Below are positions 1 through 7,795 of a DNA stretch of 42,761 nucleotides, one piece after another (the stretch's first letter is position 1; every line of letters begins with the position of its first letter). The position numbers were made by a program, and so were the translations under genes. Origin of the DNA: Propionibacteriaceae bacterium UBA6238 (lineage in GTDB: Bacteria > Actinomycetota > Actinomycetes > Propionibacteriales > Propionibacteriaceae); contig DJWE01000007.1 of assembly GCA_002441465.1 (NCBI GenBank), forward strand, positions 1 to 42,761, written 5' to 3'. The notes under the pieces were generated by a model that was not told where the DNA came from, did no database searches, and saw nothing but the letters and a program-made list of their open reading frames with translations.

Positions 1-333
1 CCATGCCGTCCGCTTGTCTGTGCACCACCGGCGAACGTGGACCCCCGGCCGACTCAGCGTCATCATACGCAGACCGCTGGCATCCTCCGCGAGGGCGGCG
101 CGCGAGGCGGGGGTCGCATCCTGCAGACGCACGCCGTAACTGTGGCTGACCCAGGCGATCGCGTCACGGATCGCCGACAGCACCCGTCCGGCGTAACGGA
201 CCGGCAGCGATAGATGCCCCTCATCGTGCAATGCGGTGAGCGAACTTATGGGCAGCGCTCCAGCCAGGCTCTCGGCCATGAACACCGGCACCTTGCGATC
301 GGCGGACTCGAAAGAGGTTGAGCGCTGTGTCAC
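1..333 (-). CDS. partial hypothetical protein, C-terminus beyond the left edge
   Basis: An open frame of 111 codons runs from a GTG at 333 to the left edge of the window, so its C-terminus is missing. G/C at the third codon position is high, as in its neighbours, which supports real coding. I do not recognise the family: the visible part has a short polar start, then a helical stretch (about residues 20-70) and no obvious signal peptide or membrane segment. It is divergent from the TetR gene and its 5' end is about 55 bp from the inverted repeat at 388-421, so it may share that control region. The GTG is the only reasonable start I see, but no strong ribosome binding site precedes it. Confidence 0.35.
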   Translation of the reverse strand, partial: MTQRSTSFESADRKVPVFMAESLAGALPISSLTALHDEGHLSLPVRYAGRVLSAIRDAIAWVSHSYGVRLQDATPASRAALAEDASGLRMMTLSRPGVHVRRWCTDKRTAW

Positions 334-387
334 CCCCGCCAAAGAACGGCCGACGATACCTCTGCAGGGGTCTTGCCATGACCGGCA

Positions 388-421
388 TACTGAGTATGCT
401 CGTTAATGAGTCCACTCAGTA
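388..421. promoter_or_regulatory. inverted repeat, likely TetR operator
   Basis: TACTGAGT (388-395) and ACTCAGTA (414-421) form a perfect 8-bp inverted repeat with an 18-bp AT-richer spacer, ending on the TetR gene's ribosome binding site. TetR regulators commonly autoregulate through such dyads, so this is the probable binding site controlling the TetR-oleate hydratase pair and possibly the divergent gene at 1-333. The role is inferred from position and symmetry. Confidence 0.6.
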
Positions 422-430
422 GGAGGCTCG

Positions 431-1099
431 ATGGAAGCCCTACGATCGCGTCGGCATCGCAACATGGACGCCAAGCGCGCCCGAATCTTCGCTGCGGCCC
501 ACGATCTCCTCCAAACGCATGGCTACGCCGGCATGACCACCCAGCAGGTCTCCGACCGAGCCGATGTGGCCGCAGGCACTCTGTTCCGCTACGCCGCCAC
601 CAAGGCCGACCTGTTGCTCATGGTCTATAACGAGCGATTCCGTGAGGCGATCACCGAAGGGCGACGCGCCGCCGCTGGGCTGTCAGATCCGATCGAGGCC
701 GTCTTCGCCCTCGTCATGCCGGTCCTGAAGGGAAGCGCCGAACAGCTGGACACCGCCATCCTGTATCAGCGTGAACTGCTCTTCGGGCACGAGAAGATGC
801 TCCATCGCCAGACCGGCCTGCAACTCGTGGCAGACCTGGAGGACGGCGTTGCGTCCGCACTGCTCGCGGCCAGCCAAGCGGACGGCCCGCAGGCACGGCT
901 TCTGGCTGAGCGCGCCGCCCGGCTCACTTTCGCCTGCCTGCACCTGGCGCTGGCTCAGCCCTCCACTGGCGCCCACCCAGACCGGGCGGCCGCCACCGAA
1001 CTGCACGCCCAGGTGGCGATCATGGTCGACGGCTTTCTCGTCGGCCTGAACAAGGCCTCATCCGGCGAATCAACCCTCAGCGCGACCAGCCACCTCTGA
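431..1099 (+). CDS. TetR/AcrR family transcriptional regulator
   Basis: A 222-residue protein with a typical TetR N-terminal helix-turn-helix at about residues 15-60 (motif MTTQQVSDRADVAAGTLFRY) followed by an all-helical ligand-binding region. An AGGAGG ribosome binding site lies 4 bp before the ATG at 431, which decides this start. It is followed after 27 bp by the oleate hydratase gene on the same strand, so the two are probably co-transcribed and the ligand may be a fatty acid or its acyl-CoA. An inverted repeat just upstream is the likely autoregulatory operator. Family assignment is firm; ligand and target are inferred from context. Confidence 0.9.
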   Translation: MEALRSRRHRNMDAKRARIFAAAHDLLQTHGYAGMTTQQVSDRADVAAGTLFRYAATKADLLLMVYNERFREAITEGRRAAAGLSDPIEAVFALVMPVLKGSAEQLDTAILYQRELLFGHEKMLHRQTGLQLVADLEDGVASALLAASQADGPQARLLAERAARLTFACLHLALAQPSTGAHPDRAAATELHAQVAIMVDGFLVGLNKASSGESTLSATSHL

Positions 1100-1126
1100 G
1101 ACGCACCCATCGACAAGGAGAACACC

Positions 1127-2806
1127 ATGACTCGCAAGGCTTACCTCATCGGCGCCGGGATCGGCAGCCTATCCGCCGCCGTCTACTTGATCCGCGATGG
1201 ACACTGGGACGGTTCCCAGATCACCATTCTCGGCCTGGAAGACCACGGCGCCAACGACGGCAATCGCGTCGCGGCCTACGAGACCGAGTACGGGCACAAG
1301 GCGCTCAGCAACAAGGCCGGCTTCCTGAACCGCGGCGGCCGGATGCTCAACGAGGAGACCTACGAGAATCTGTGGGACGTCTTGGGCTCGATTCCGTCTC
1401 TGACCTCGCCGGGAAAGACCCTGACCCAGGAGATCCTCGACTTCGATCACGCCCACCCGACCAAGGACATCGGCCGGCTGATGGACACCCGCGGCCCGCG
1501 CACTAGAGGCGATGGCGATGACTACAGCCACATGCAGTTCAGCAAGGCCGATCGCGTGCTGCTGACCAAGCTGATGACCCTGCCGGAGTCGCGGGAGTCC
1601 AGGCTGGACGATGTCAGCATCGAAGAGTGGTTCGCCTCCAGCCCGCACTTCTTCACCACCAACTTCTGGAGGATGTGGGAGACCACCTTCGCCTTCCTGC
1701 GCAGCAACTCCGCGATGGAGCTTCGCCGCTACATGAACCGGATGATCTTGGAGTTCAGCCGAATCAACACCCTCGAAGGCGTCACACGGACGCCGTACAA
1801 CCAGTACGAGAGCATCATCGTGCCGATGCGCGCCTGGCTCGAAGGCAAGGGCGTCGAGTTCGTCGGCAACCGCAAGGTGACCGAGTTCGTGTTCGCCGAT
1901 GATGACCCACTGCGCGACCGGATCACCGTGATCGGGCTGAAGTACGAGCAGGTCGACAAGGACAATCAGCCAGGCCTGATCGATGTGAATGAGGGCGACC
2001 TGGTGTTCTGCACCAACGGCTCGATCACCGACTCCACCTCGCTGGGCGATCTGGACACCGCCATCGTCGAGGACGAACGCTACGCTCCGTCCGCGGCGCT
2101 GTGGAAGCAAGCCACCGAACACTTCTACGGCCTGGGCAACCCCGACAAGTTCTTCGCCGACCGCACCCAGAGCGAGTGGACCAGCTTCACGGTGACCACC
2201 AACAACCACCTGCTGGTCAACGAAATCTCCGCAATCACCCGACAGCTGCCCGGCAACGCGCTGAACACCTTCGTCGACAGCAACGCGGTGGTCTCGCTGG
2301 TGATTCACCATCAGCCACACTTCGCCGCACAGCAACCGAACGAAACCGTGTTCTGGGGCTATTCGCTTTACCCGCGACGGACCGGAGACGTCGTGAAGAA
2401 GCCCTTCATCGAGATGACCGGGCGCGAGATGCTCACCGAAACACTCGGCCAACTCGAACGTGTCGACACTCGGGCGGTGAAGATCTCCGCCAAGACCGAG
2501 GAGATCTGGGATTCGATCGTCAATGTGGTGCCCGCACACATGCCGTACGCCAGCGCGCTGTTCGCCCGTCGGGCCAAGGGGGACCGCCCGGAGGTGGTGC
2601 CCGCCAACTCGGTGAATCTGGCCTTCATCAGCCAGTTCGTCGAGATGCCCTTCGACATGGTCTTCACCGAGCAGTACTCGGTTCGAGCCGCCCAGATCGC
2701 CGTCTACCACTTCCTGGGCATCCCGAGCGAGCGGCTGACCACATTGCACCACTACGAGAAAGACCCGCGCGTGCTGGCCAAAGCCGCCGTCACGATGCTG
2801 CGCTGA
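1127..2806 (+). CDS. ohyA: oleate hydratase (MCRA family)
   Basis: A 559-residue flavoprotein of the myosin-cross-reactive-antigen family. These enzymes add water to the cis-9 double bond of oleic or linoleic acid to give 10-hydroxy fatty acids; FAD has a structural role. The N-terminus carries the dinucleotide-binding signature GAGIGSLSAAVYL at about residues 8-20, and the family motif NRGGRML with the following acidic pair lies near residue 68. Length fits the family (about 550-590). AAGGAG lies about 8 bp before the ATG. Paired with the upstream TetR gene, it fits fatty-acid detoxification or membrane stress response. A long open frame on the opposite strand is a shadow. Confidence 0.93.
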   Translation: MTRKAYLIGAGIGSLSAAVYLIRDGHWDGSQITILGLEDHGANDGNRVAAYETEYGHKALSNKAGFLNRGGRMLNEETYENLWDVLGSIPSLTSPGKTLTQEILDFDHAHPTKDIGRLMDTRGPRTRGDGDDYSHMQFSKADRVLLTKLMTLPESRESRLDDVSIEEWFASSPHFFTTNFWRMWETTFAFLRSNSAMELRRYMNRMILEFSRINTLEGVTRTPYNQYESIIVPMRAWLEGKGVEFVGNRKVTEFVFADDDPLRDRITVIGLKYEQVDKDNQPGLIDVNEGDLVFCTNGSITDSTSLGDLDTAIVEDERYAPSAALWKQATEHFYGLGNPDKFFADRTQSEWTSFTVTTNNHLLVNEISAITRQLPGNALNTFVDSNAVVSLVIHHQPHFAAQQPNETVFWGYSLYPRRTGDVVKKPFIEMTGREMLTETLGQLERVDTRAVKISAKTEEIWDSIVNVVPAHMPYASALFARRAKGDRPEVVPANSVNLAFISQFVEMPFDMVFTEQYSVRAAQIAVYHFLGIPSERLTTLHHYEKDPRVLAKAAVTMLR

Positions 2807-2911
2807 GCCCTCGCGAGAGCTCGTCGGCGGATTCCGTCTCCCGGATGCTGGCTCACTAGCTGCTTCCCCGGGCACCCTTTGCACGTCGGACGACCGTCCG
2901 GGGGCGATGAC

Positions 2912-3364
2912 GTGAGCGCCACCGACTTCCTGCGGGCCCTGGTGGGCAACGCCCGACAGGCGTCCCTGATCGGGTCGCTCGGCATCGCGGTCGCGGCCGT
3001 GTGCCTGCTGACCTTCCTGCTCGACCCCGCACCGAGCCTGACCGGGATGGCGGCCCCCGTGTTGCTTGGCGCCTTGGTTCTCACCTGCCTGTTCGGCTGG
3101 TGCATCCCGCTCGGCGCCCGGTTCACCAATTCCACCGGCGCACACCTGCGCAACGGCCTGGTGCTGGGCCTAACCCACCTCCCCAGTACTTTGCTCTGCC
3201 TGGTGGGGGCCGGCCTCGTGGTCGTCGCGGTGTGGTTCTACCTCCCCCTGGTGTTCGTCCTGCCCGTTGTGGTCATGGTCGCGTGGGCCTTCCGGCTGGA
3301 GCGGGTGTTCACCAAGAACGGGTACCTGACCCCGGCCCGACCCGAGCCGCTCGCTCGTCACTGA
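2912..3364 (+). pseudogene. DUF624 (YesL-like) membrane protein, C-terminal part
   Basis: About 150 residues from a possible GTG at 2912, with three or four hydrophobic segments and the C-terminal signature of DUF624/YesL proteins: a conserved stretch around HLRNGLVLGLTHLPSTLL followed by two membrane helices. Family members are usually about 200-230 residues and start with another membrane region that is missing here. The frame stays open upstream of 2912 but codes nothing family-like, so I read this as a gene that lost its 5' end. DUF624 genes normally sit in carbohydrate ABC operons; a longer one lies at 5999-6820. It could still be expressed from GTG 2912 or TTG 2879. Confidence 0.55.
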
Positions 3365-3616
3365 CGGGACCTACCGGCCCGGGATGGCCGCGTGTCGCGG
3401 GGACCGAGGTCACGCGCCCGCCGACATCGACCTGGAGGCCAGCCGATCAGGCCTGGACGCCTAGGCCGACAGGATCGAGCGCAAGGCGGCGGTTGCCGGA
3501 CGGGGTCAGCGCCGAGCCAACAGGTGTGCGCGGACGGATCACTCGCGCGCCCAACGATCCCCGTCCGCGTCACCCCGGTTGCGGCTGCGAGACACCGCCT
3601 TCGGCGCGGCGACTCT

Positions 3617-3648
3617 TGGCGGAGGATACGAGATTCGAACTCGTGAGG
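3617..3648 (-). repeat. tRNA-Ser 3'-end fragment, probable attachment site
   Basis: Read on the minus strand, this gives a perfect T-arm (ACGAG, loop TTCGAAT, CTCGT) followed by the acceptor 3' strand ATCCTCC, discriminator G and CCA, as expected for a bacterial tRNA-Ser. The sequence before it (3649-3720) does not fold into the rest of a tRNA: no anticodon arm and no matching GGAGGAT 5' strand. Such 3' fragments are the usual mark of tRNA-targeted integration, and an integrase gene starts 157 bp away. The intact tRNA-Ser should lie at the other end of the element, to the right of this window. Confidence 0.75.
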
Positions 3649-3770
3649 TCTGCGGCGGCTCCATCAGCAGGTTTCCCCTTGATTGCGGCTCGCTGACAAG
3701 GCATCTTACCCTCTCGCCCCATCCCGGGCTAGGTCCTCGAAGTGGGCTGAGGTAGGCTCGTCTCGGCCGA

Positions 3771-3792
3771 ATAAAAGCACGATAAAAGCACG
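3771..3792 (+). repeat. tandem 11-bp repeat upstream of the integrase gene
   Basis: ATAAAAGCACG occurs twice head to tail, 3771-3781 and 3782-3792, in an otherwise GC-rich stretch, ending 12 bp before the integrase ATG. Its position fits an integrase arm-binding site or promoter element; it could also be a simple duplication. Confidence 0.6.
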
Positions 3793-3804
3793 AGATCGGA
3801 GGCA

Positions 3805-5397
3805 ATGATGGCGCCCAGGGCTGCCGACTCGAACCACGACACGACCTGCCGCAAGATCAAGGACGACGGCACCCGCTGCCGCAAGCCGGTCTCCAAGGAC
3901 AAGAAGGCCAACGGCTACTGCTACTACCACATGGCCGCGGCGCCCCGAACGCGTCGCGGGTGGGGCACGGTGCGCAAGCTGGCGTCAGGCAACTACCAGG
4001 CGAGCTACGCCTGGGAGGGTGAGCGACACAACGCGTCGGCGGCTTTCGGGGATCGCGAGACCGGGGTCATCTGGTTGCGCGACGAACGCCGACTGATCGA
4101 TGAGGGACGCTGGACGCCACCTGCTGAACGGCTCGAAGCCGAACGCCAGGCCCAACTCCGCCAGCTTGCCGAGCAGATACACTTCCACGAATACGCCGAG
4201 CAGTGGCTGGAGACCCGCACCAACAAGAGAGGCCAGCCGCTCAAGACCCGATCCAAGGCCGACTACCGGCGCCTGCTGAAGGCGAAGATCAACCCCACCT
4301 TCGGCGACATGGAGATCAAGAACATCACCAAGCCCAGCGTCCAGGCCTGGTACATGCGCTACTCCAAGACCCCCACCGAGCAAGCGTCCGCCTACGCCCT
4401 GTTCCGGACGATCCTCAACTCCGCCGTCGAAGACGAACTGATCCCGATCAACCCCTGCCGTGTGAAGGGGGCCGGCAAGGCGCCGGTCAAGCACAAGGTG
4501 CAACTGGCCACCATCGAGGAGATGTCCACGATCCTGGCGGTAATGCCCGAGCGCTACCGACTCACCGTACAGATCGCGTTGTGGTGCACCCTGCGCATCG
4601 GTGAGATCCTCGAACTGCGGCGCAGCGACATCCGGATCAAACACACGAAAGCCCCCGACGGCGCTGACGTCGCGGTCGGCACTATCCGGGTGCGGCGCAC
4701 CGTCCAACACATCGAGGGCGAGGTCGTGATCGACACCCCGAAGACCGAGAAGGGCGCCCGCGAGGTTCACATCCCACCAGCGCTCATCCCGGAGTTCGAA
4801 GCACATCTGAAGACCCACGCGCAGTGGGGCAACGATGGGCTGCTGTTCCCGTCCGGACGTGGCGGGAGCCTGCATCACCGCACCTTCGGGAACTGGTGGA
4901 ACACAGCCCGCGATGCCGCTGGCAGGCCCGACCTGCGGTTCCATGACCTGCGCCACACCGGCGCGACGATGCTCGCACAAGAGGGCGCGACGATCGCCGA
5001 GTTGATGGACCGTCTCGGCCACACGACACCCAAGGCCGCGCTGATCTACCAACACGCCGCCGCCGACCGCGACCAACTCATGGCCGAACGACTGTCCGGA
5101 CGCATGGCCGCACGGGTCACCTGGACCGTGCGCGCCGGAAGCTACGCCCTAACGTGGTCACCCAACGGGCTGTCCGGCTCGCCCGAGGTCGTCCAGGCTG
5201 TCGAGGCAATAGCTCAGACGGACGGGCGAGTGCTGGCCACGCCCACCGGGCCGACACTCACCGTCCGGCTGGTAGAGCCGCTCTCCGTGCTCGTCGCCGC
5301 CGTACAAGTCCTGCGGAGCCTGGGCGTCACCGAGCCAATCGAAACCGAGGGCCGAGTACCGGCAGCACCCGGCCTCCCACTGGGCGCTGTGGGATGA
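3805..5397 (+). CDS. tyrosine recombinase / site-specific integrase
   Basis: 530 residues. A short Cys/His cluster (about residues 13-42, C-x-C-x-H spacing like a DUF5763-type zinc binder) comes first, then an AP2-like arm-binding region (about 50-95), a SAM-like core-binding domain (about 125-225) and the catalytic domain. Catalytic residues are all visible: R264 (LRIGEIL), K313, H380 and R383 (HDLRH), H406 (LGH) and nucleophile Y415. A tail of about 100 residues with no family I recognise follows. GGAGG precedes the ATG. The gene points away from the tRNA-Ser fragment at 3617, consistent with an integrated element extending to the right. It looks intact. Confidence 0.93.
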   Translation: MMAPRAADSNHDTTCRKIKDDGTRCRKPVSKDKKANGYCYYHMAAAPRTRRGWGTVRKLASGNYQASYAWEGERHNASAAFGDRETGVIWLRDERRLIDEGRWTPPAERLEAERQAQLRQLAEQIHFHEYAEQWLETRTNKRGQPLKTRSKADYRRLLKAKINPTFGDMEIKNITKPSVQAWYMRYSKTPTEQASAYALFRTILNSAVEDELIPINPCRVKGAGKAPVKHKVQLATIEEMSTILAVMPERYRLTVQIALWCTLRIGEILELRRSDIRIKHTKAPDGADVAVGTIRVRRTVQHIEGEVVIDTPKTEKGAREVHIPPALIPEFEAHLKTHAQWGNDGLLFPSGRGGSLHHRTFGNWWNTARDAAGRPDLRFHDLRHTGATMLAQEGATIAELMDRLGHTTPKAALIYQHAAADRDQLMAERLSGRMAARVTWTVRAGSYALTWSPNGLSGSPEVVQAVEAIAQTDGRVLATPTGPTLTVRLVEPLSVLVAAVQVLRSLGVTEPIETEGRVPAAPGLPLGAVG

Positions 5398-5485
5398 GCG
5401 CTTCCGGATCGATTCAGCAACCACGGCCCTGCCGCGGTTGTCCGGGGTCACTTCATCGATCTCTGCCGACCGAGGCGGGACTGCC

Positions 5486-5920
5486 CGAGATCTGCTGCGC
5501 AACACGTTCCGCTACGCCGCCCGCCAGGACTGGCACTCCGTCAAGGATCCGCGCCTGATCTACACAGCGGTCAACGAGGCGATGGCGCGGGAGCGGTTCG
5601 CCGAGAAGTGGCGCGGCAAATACCGGGCGGCGGTCCCGCTGTGGGAACGGGCCTGGACCGAGTTCGTGCCCTTCCTCGACTACGACGTCGAGATCCGCAA
5701 GATCATCGCGACCACCAACAGCATCGAGTCGCTGAACGCCCGCTACCGCCGCGCCGTCCGGGCCCGGGCTCACTTCCCTCCCGACCAGGCCGTCCGCAAA
5801 TGCCTCTACCTGGTCACCAGGTCACTGGACCCCACCGGCCAAGGCTAGGCACGATGGGTCATCCGATGGAAGGCAGAACTCAGCGCGTTCGACGGGCGCA
5901 TCAGCCCCTCGAACAACTAG
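5486..5920 (+). pseudogene. IS256-family transposase remnant (C-terminal part)
   Basis: The translation matches the C-terminal third of IS256-type mutator transposases: LLRNTFRYAAR, then FLDYDVEIRKII, TTNSIESLNARYRRA and KCLYLVTRSLDPTG. The N-terminal two thirds, including the first catalytic acidic residues, are gone. A TAG at 5846-5848 interrupts the frame; beyond it the same frame continues with family-typical sequence (ARWVIRWKAELSAF) to a second stop at 5918-5920. It is therefore both truncated and nonsense-mutated, and no terminal inverted repeats are recognisable. It lies between the integrase and glycan operon 1. Confidence 0.85.
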
Positions 5921-5998
5921 AACGCCAGCTGCCATCTACACCGCATCGGAAAGACCCGGCCCTGAAGCACTTGGGCAGGAGTCGACCTCTCGACAGCC

Positions 5999-6820
5999 TT
6001 AGTCGGCAGAGGGGAACAGCGGCACGATACCCTGAACCGTTCTCGCGCGACGCGCGTCCAGTTCGTCGGAGATGCCGAACTGCCTGTCCACCACGGGCCA
6101 GATGTAGACCAGGTTCGCAAGCAGGGTCACGGAGAACCCGGCGATGAGGACGACCGGAGCAAGCACCAGTGACACCGGCAGGAACAACGCGAGCAGGATC
6201 CAGGCGAAGCTGCCACACAACAGGCCCGCGAACGTCCTCAGCACATTCGACGAGGAGAGGATCAGTGCGTTGGCCAGCACCCTGCCGATCCCGGCATCCA
6301 GGTAGGCCACCTGCAAAAAGACGTACGGGGCGATCGCCAGGACGACACCGAACGACAGCGAGAGGAGCACGGCGCCCCACATCCCCACGTCCTCGCCACT
6401 GAACACCATCGCCCAGAAGTGCAGTTGCGCGAACACGAAGGCAGCCAGCACAGCTCCCGGAACAGCCAGCGCACGCCAGTTCTCCGTGAACTTCCGCCTG
6501 AAGTCGTACCAGACCGCCACCGGCTGTCGTTGGAGCACCTGGGTCAGGCAGAACATGGCGGCGCTGAGCGCCCCGCCCAGCGGCGCACTGGCAACGACGG
6601 CCAGCGCGAGAACCCAGCCGTTTCCGACCCCGATCAACGCCAGTGCGTAGAGCGCTGCGGACGGCAGCCCACAGCTGCACAGCAGCAGGTTGAGGGAGAC
6701 GAGCTTCCCGAAGTCCTTCACGACGACGTCGAGAAGGCGTCGGGTACTCCTCTCCCGGCGCTCGCCCGGCGTGGGTCCGGGTCGCTTACCAGACGTGGTA
6801 GACGTCGTGTACCTCCTCAC
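5999..6820 (-). CDS. DUF624 / YesL-like integral membrane protein
   Basis: 273 residues with about six hydrophobic segments, arranged as in the DUF624 (YesL) family usually found in sugar ABC operons; the biochemical role is unknown. The chosen GTG at 6820 lies inside the 3' end of the epimerase gene (35-bp overlap), implying translational coupling. The first 30 residues are polar and poorly conserved in appearance, so a GTG at 6721 is an alternative. It is the last gene of glycan operon 1, next to the IS256 remnant, and no clear terminator follows. Confidence 0.75.
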   Translation of the reverse strand: MRRYTTSTTSGKRPGPTPGERRERSTRRLLDVVVKDFGKLVSLNLLLCSCGLPSAALYALALIGVGNGWVLALAVVASAPLGGALSAAMFCLTQVLQRQPVAVWYDFRRKFTENWRALAVPGAVLAAFVFAQLHFWAMVFSGEDVGMWGAVLLSLSFGVVLAIAPYVFLQVAYLDAGIGRVLANALILSSSNVLRTFAGLLCGSFAWILLALFLPVSLVLAPVVLIAGFSVTLLANLVYIWPVVDRQFGISDELDARRARTVQGIVPLFPSAD

Positions 6821-7763
6821 CCGCCAGCACGAGTCGCTCCCGGTCGAGGTTCCACTGGACGTGCTCCCTGAGTGCCTCCGTCGCGTCGAATCTCAGACCG
6901 AACAGCCGCTCCATCTTGTCCACGCACACCAGTTCGGGCTCGCGGGCCACGTCACCGTCCGGGGCGAGAACCCGGCTCGTCGAGGTGGGCACGAGTTCGA
7001 CAGCCGTTCTCGCGATCTCCGCCCACGACGTCCACGTCGCCCCCAGGCCGAGGACGATCTGCTCATTCAGTTCGCTCTCGACCATGCGTAGATACAGCTC
7101 GGCGATCTGGCCTGACGACAGGAACTGGGTTCCGTCATTGTCACCGATCACCAGATCCTCTCCCTTCAGGACCTGACGTGCAATGTCGCGGAAGCGCACG
7201 TCGGACTGGGACGCCCCGCCCTCGTAGGCGGGGTTGGAGAAGGTGTACCCCGGCCGGATGATGTTCCGTCGCATGGCGACCTTCGCCCCCCGCACGCCCT
7301 GACCCGTGTAGTACTGCTTGAAGCCGATGAGGTAGGCCTCCGACGCTGCTTTCGTCGCTCCGTACAGATCACCGGGCAGGCAGGGGGCCGTCTCGTCGAT
7401 GCCGTCGTGGAATACGCCCATGGCTGCTGTGGAGCTCGTGTAGACGAAGTTCTTCACCCCGACCCGCTCGGCCTCCTGTGCCAGGAAGGCAGTCACCCTG
7501 GTGTCGTGGTCGAGCATCTCGACGGGGGTGTTTCCCCAGCCCAGCGCGATGTGAACCACGGCGTCGCAGCCCGCCAGCCCGGCCTTCAGCTTCTCCAACT
7601 CCAGCATGTTCCCTGCGACCGCGGTGATTCCCGGCTGGTCGCAGAGCGCCGGGATCCGGCGTGGCGTGCGGGTGTACAGCACCACCGAGTGACCCGCAGC
7701 GAGTAGCGCCTTCACGACGTACTGTCCGATGTTGCCCGTACCGCCGGTGACAAAGACCTTCAT
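6786..7763 (-). CDS. NAD(P)-dependent epimerase/dehydratase (extended SDR)
   Basis: 325 residues. It opens with the Rossmann signature GGTGNIG (about residues 7-13); the catalytic Ser lies in YTSSTAAMG and the Tyr-Lys pair in YGATK (about residues 133-137), so the active site is complete. Extended SDRs epimerise, dehydrate or oxidise (nucleotide-)sugars in the cytoplasm. In an operon with GH2 beta-mannosidase, Gfo/Idh and isomerase-like genes, a role in converting the released or oxidised sugar is likely; the exact reaction cannot be read from sequence. It follows the beta-mannosidase gene by about 30 bp. Confidence 0.85.
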   Translation of the reverse strand: MKVFVTGGTGNIGQYVVKALLAAGHSVVLYTRTPRRIPALCDQPGITAVAGNMLELEKLKAGLAGCDAVVHIALGWGNTPVEMLDHDTRVTAFLAQEAERVGVKNFVYTSSTAAMGVFHDGIDETAPCLPGDLYGATKAASEAYLIGFKQYYTGQGVRGAKVAMRRNIIRPGYTFSNPAYEGGASQSDVRFRDIARQVLKGEDLVIGDNDGTQFLSSGQIAELYLRMVESELNEQIVLGLGATWTSWAEIARTAVELVPTSTSRVLAPDGDVAREPELVCVDKMERLFGLRFDATEALREHVQWNLDRERLVLAGEEVHDVYHVW

Positions 7764-7795
7764 TTCGCGTTGTTCTCCTGTAGCTCTGGATCCGG

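Larger units (their letters stand above)
3365..3804. other. intergenic region at the presumed island edge
   Basis: No gene found here. 3365-3616 is GC-rich with no plausible start plus ribosome binding site. 3617-3648 is a tRNA-Ser 3' end, and 3771-3792 is a tandem 11-bp repeat directly before the integrase gene; both are listed separately. Confidence 0.6.

Noticed and set aside
1169..3145. 658-codon open frame antisense to oleate hydratase
   Set aside because: Shadow of the real gene in GC-rich DNA; no family resemblance, and it spans the end of the gene and the next one.
3617..3720. complete tRNA gene
   Set aside because: Only T-arm and acceptor 3' strand fold; no D-arm, anticodon arm or 5' acceptor strand can be found.
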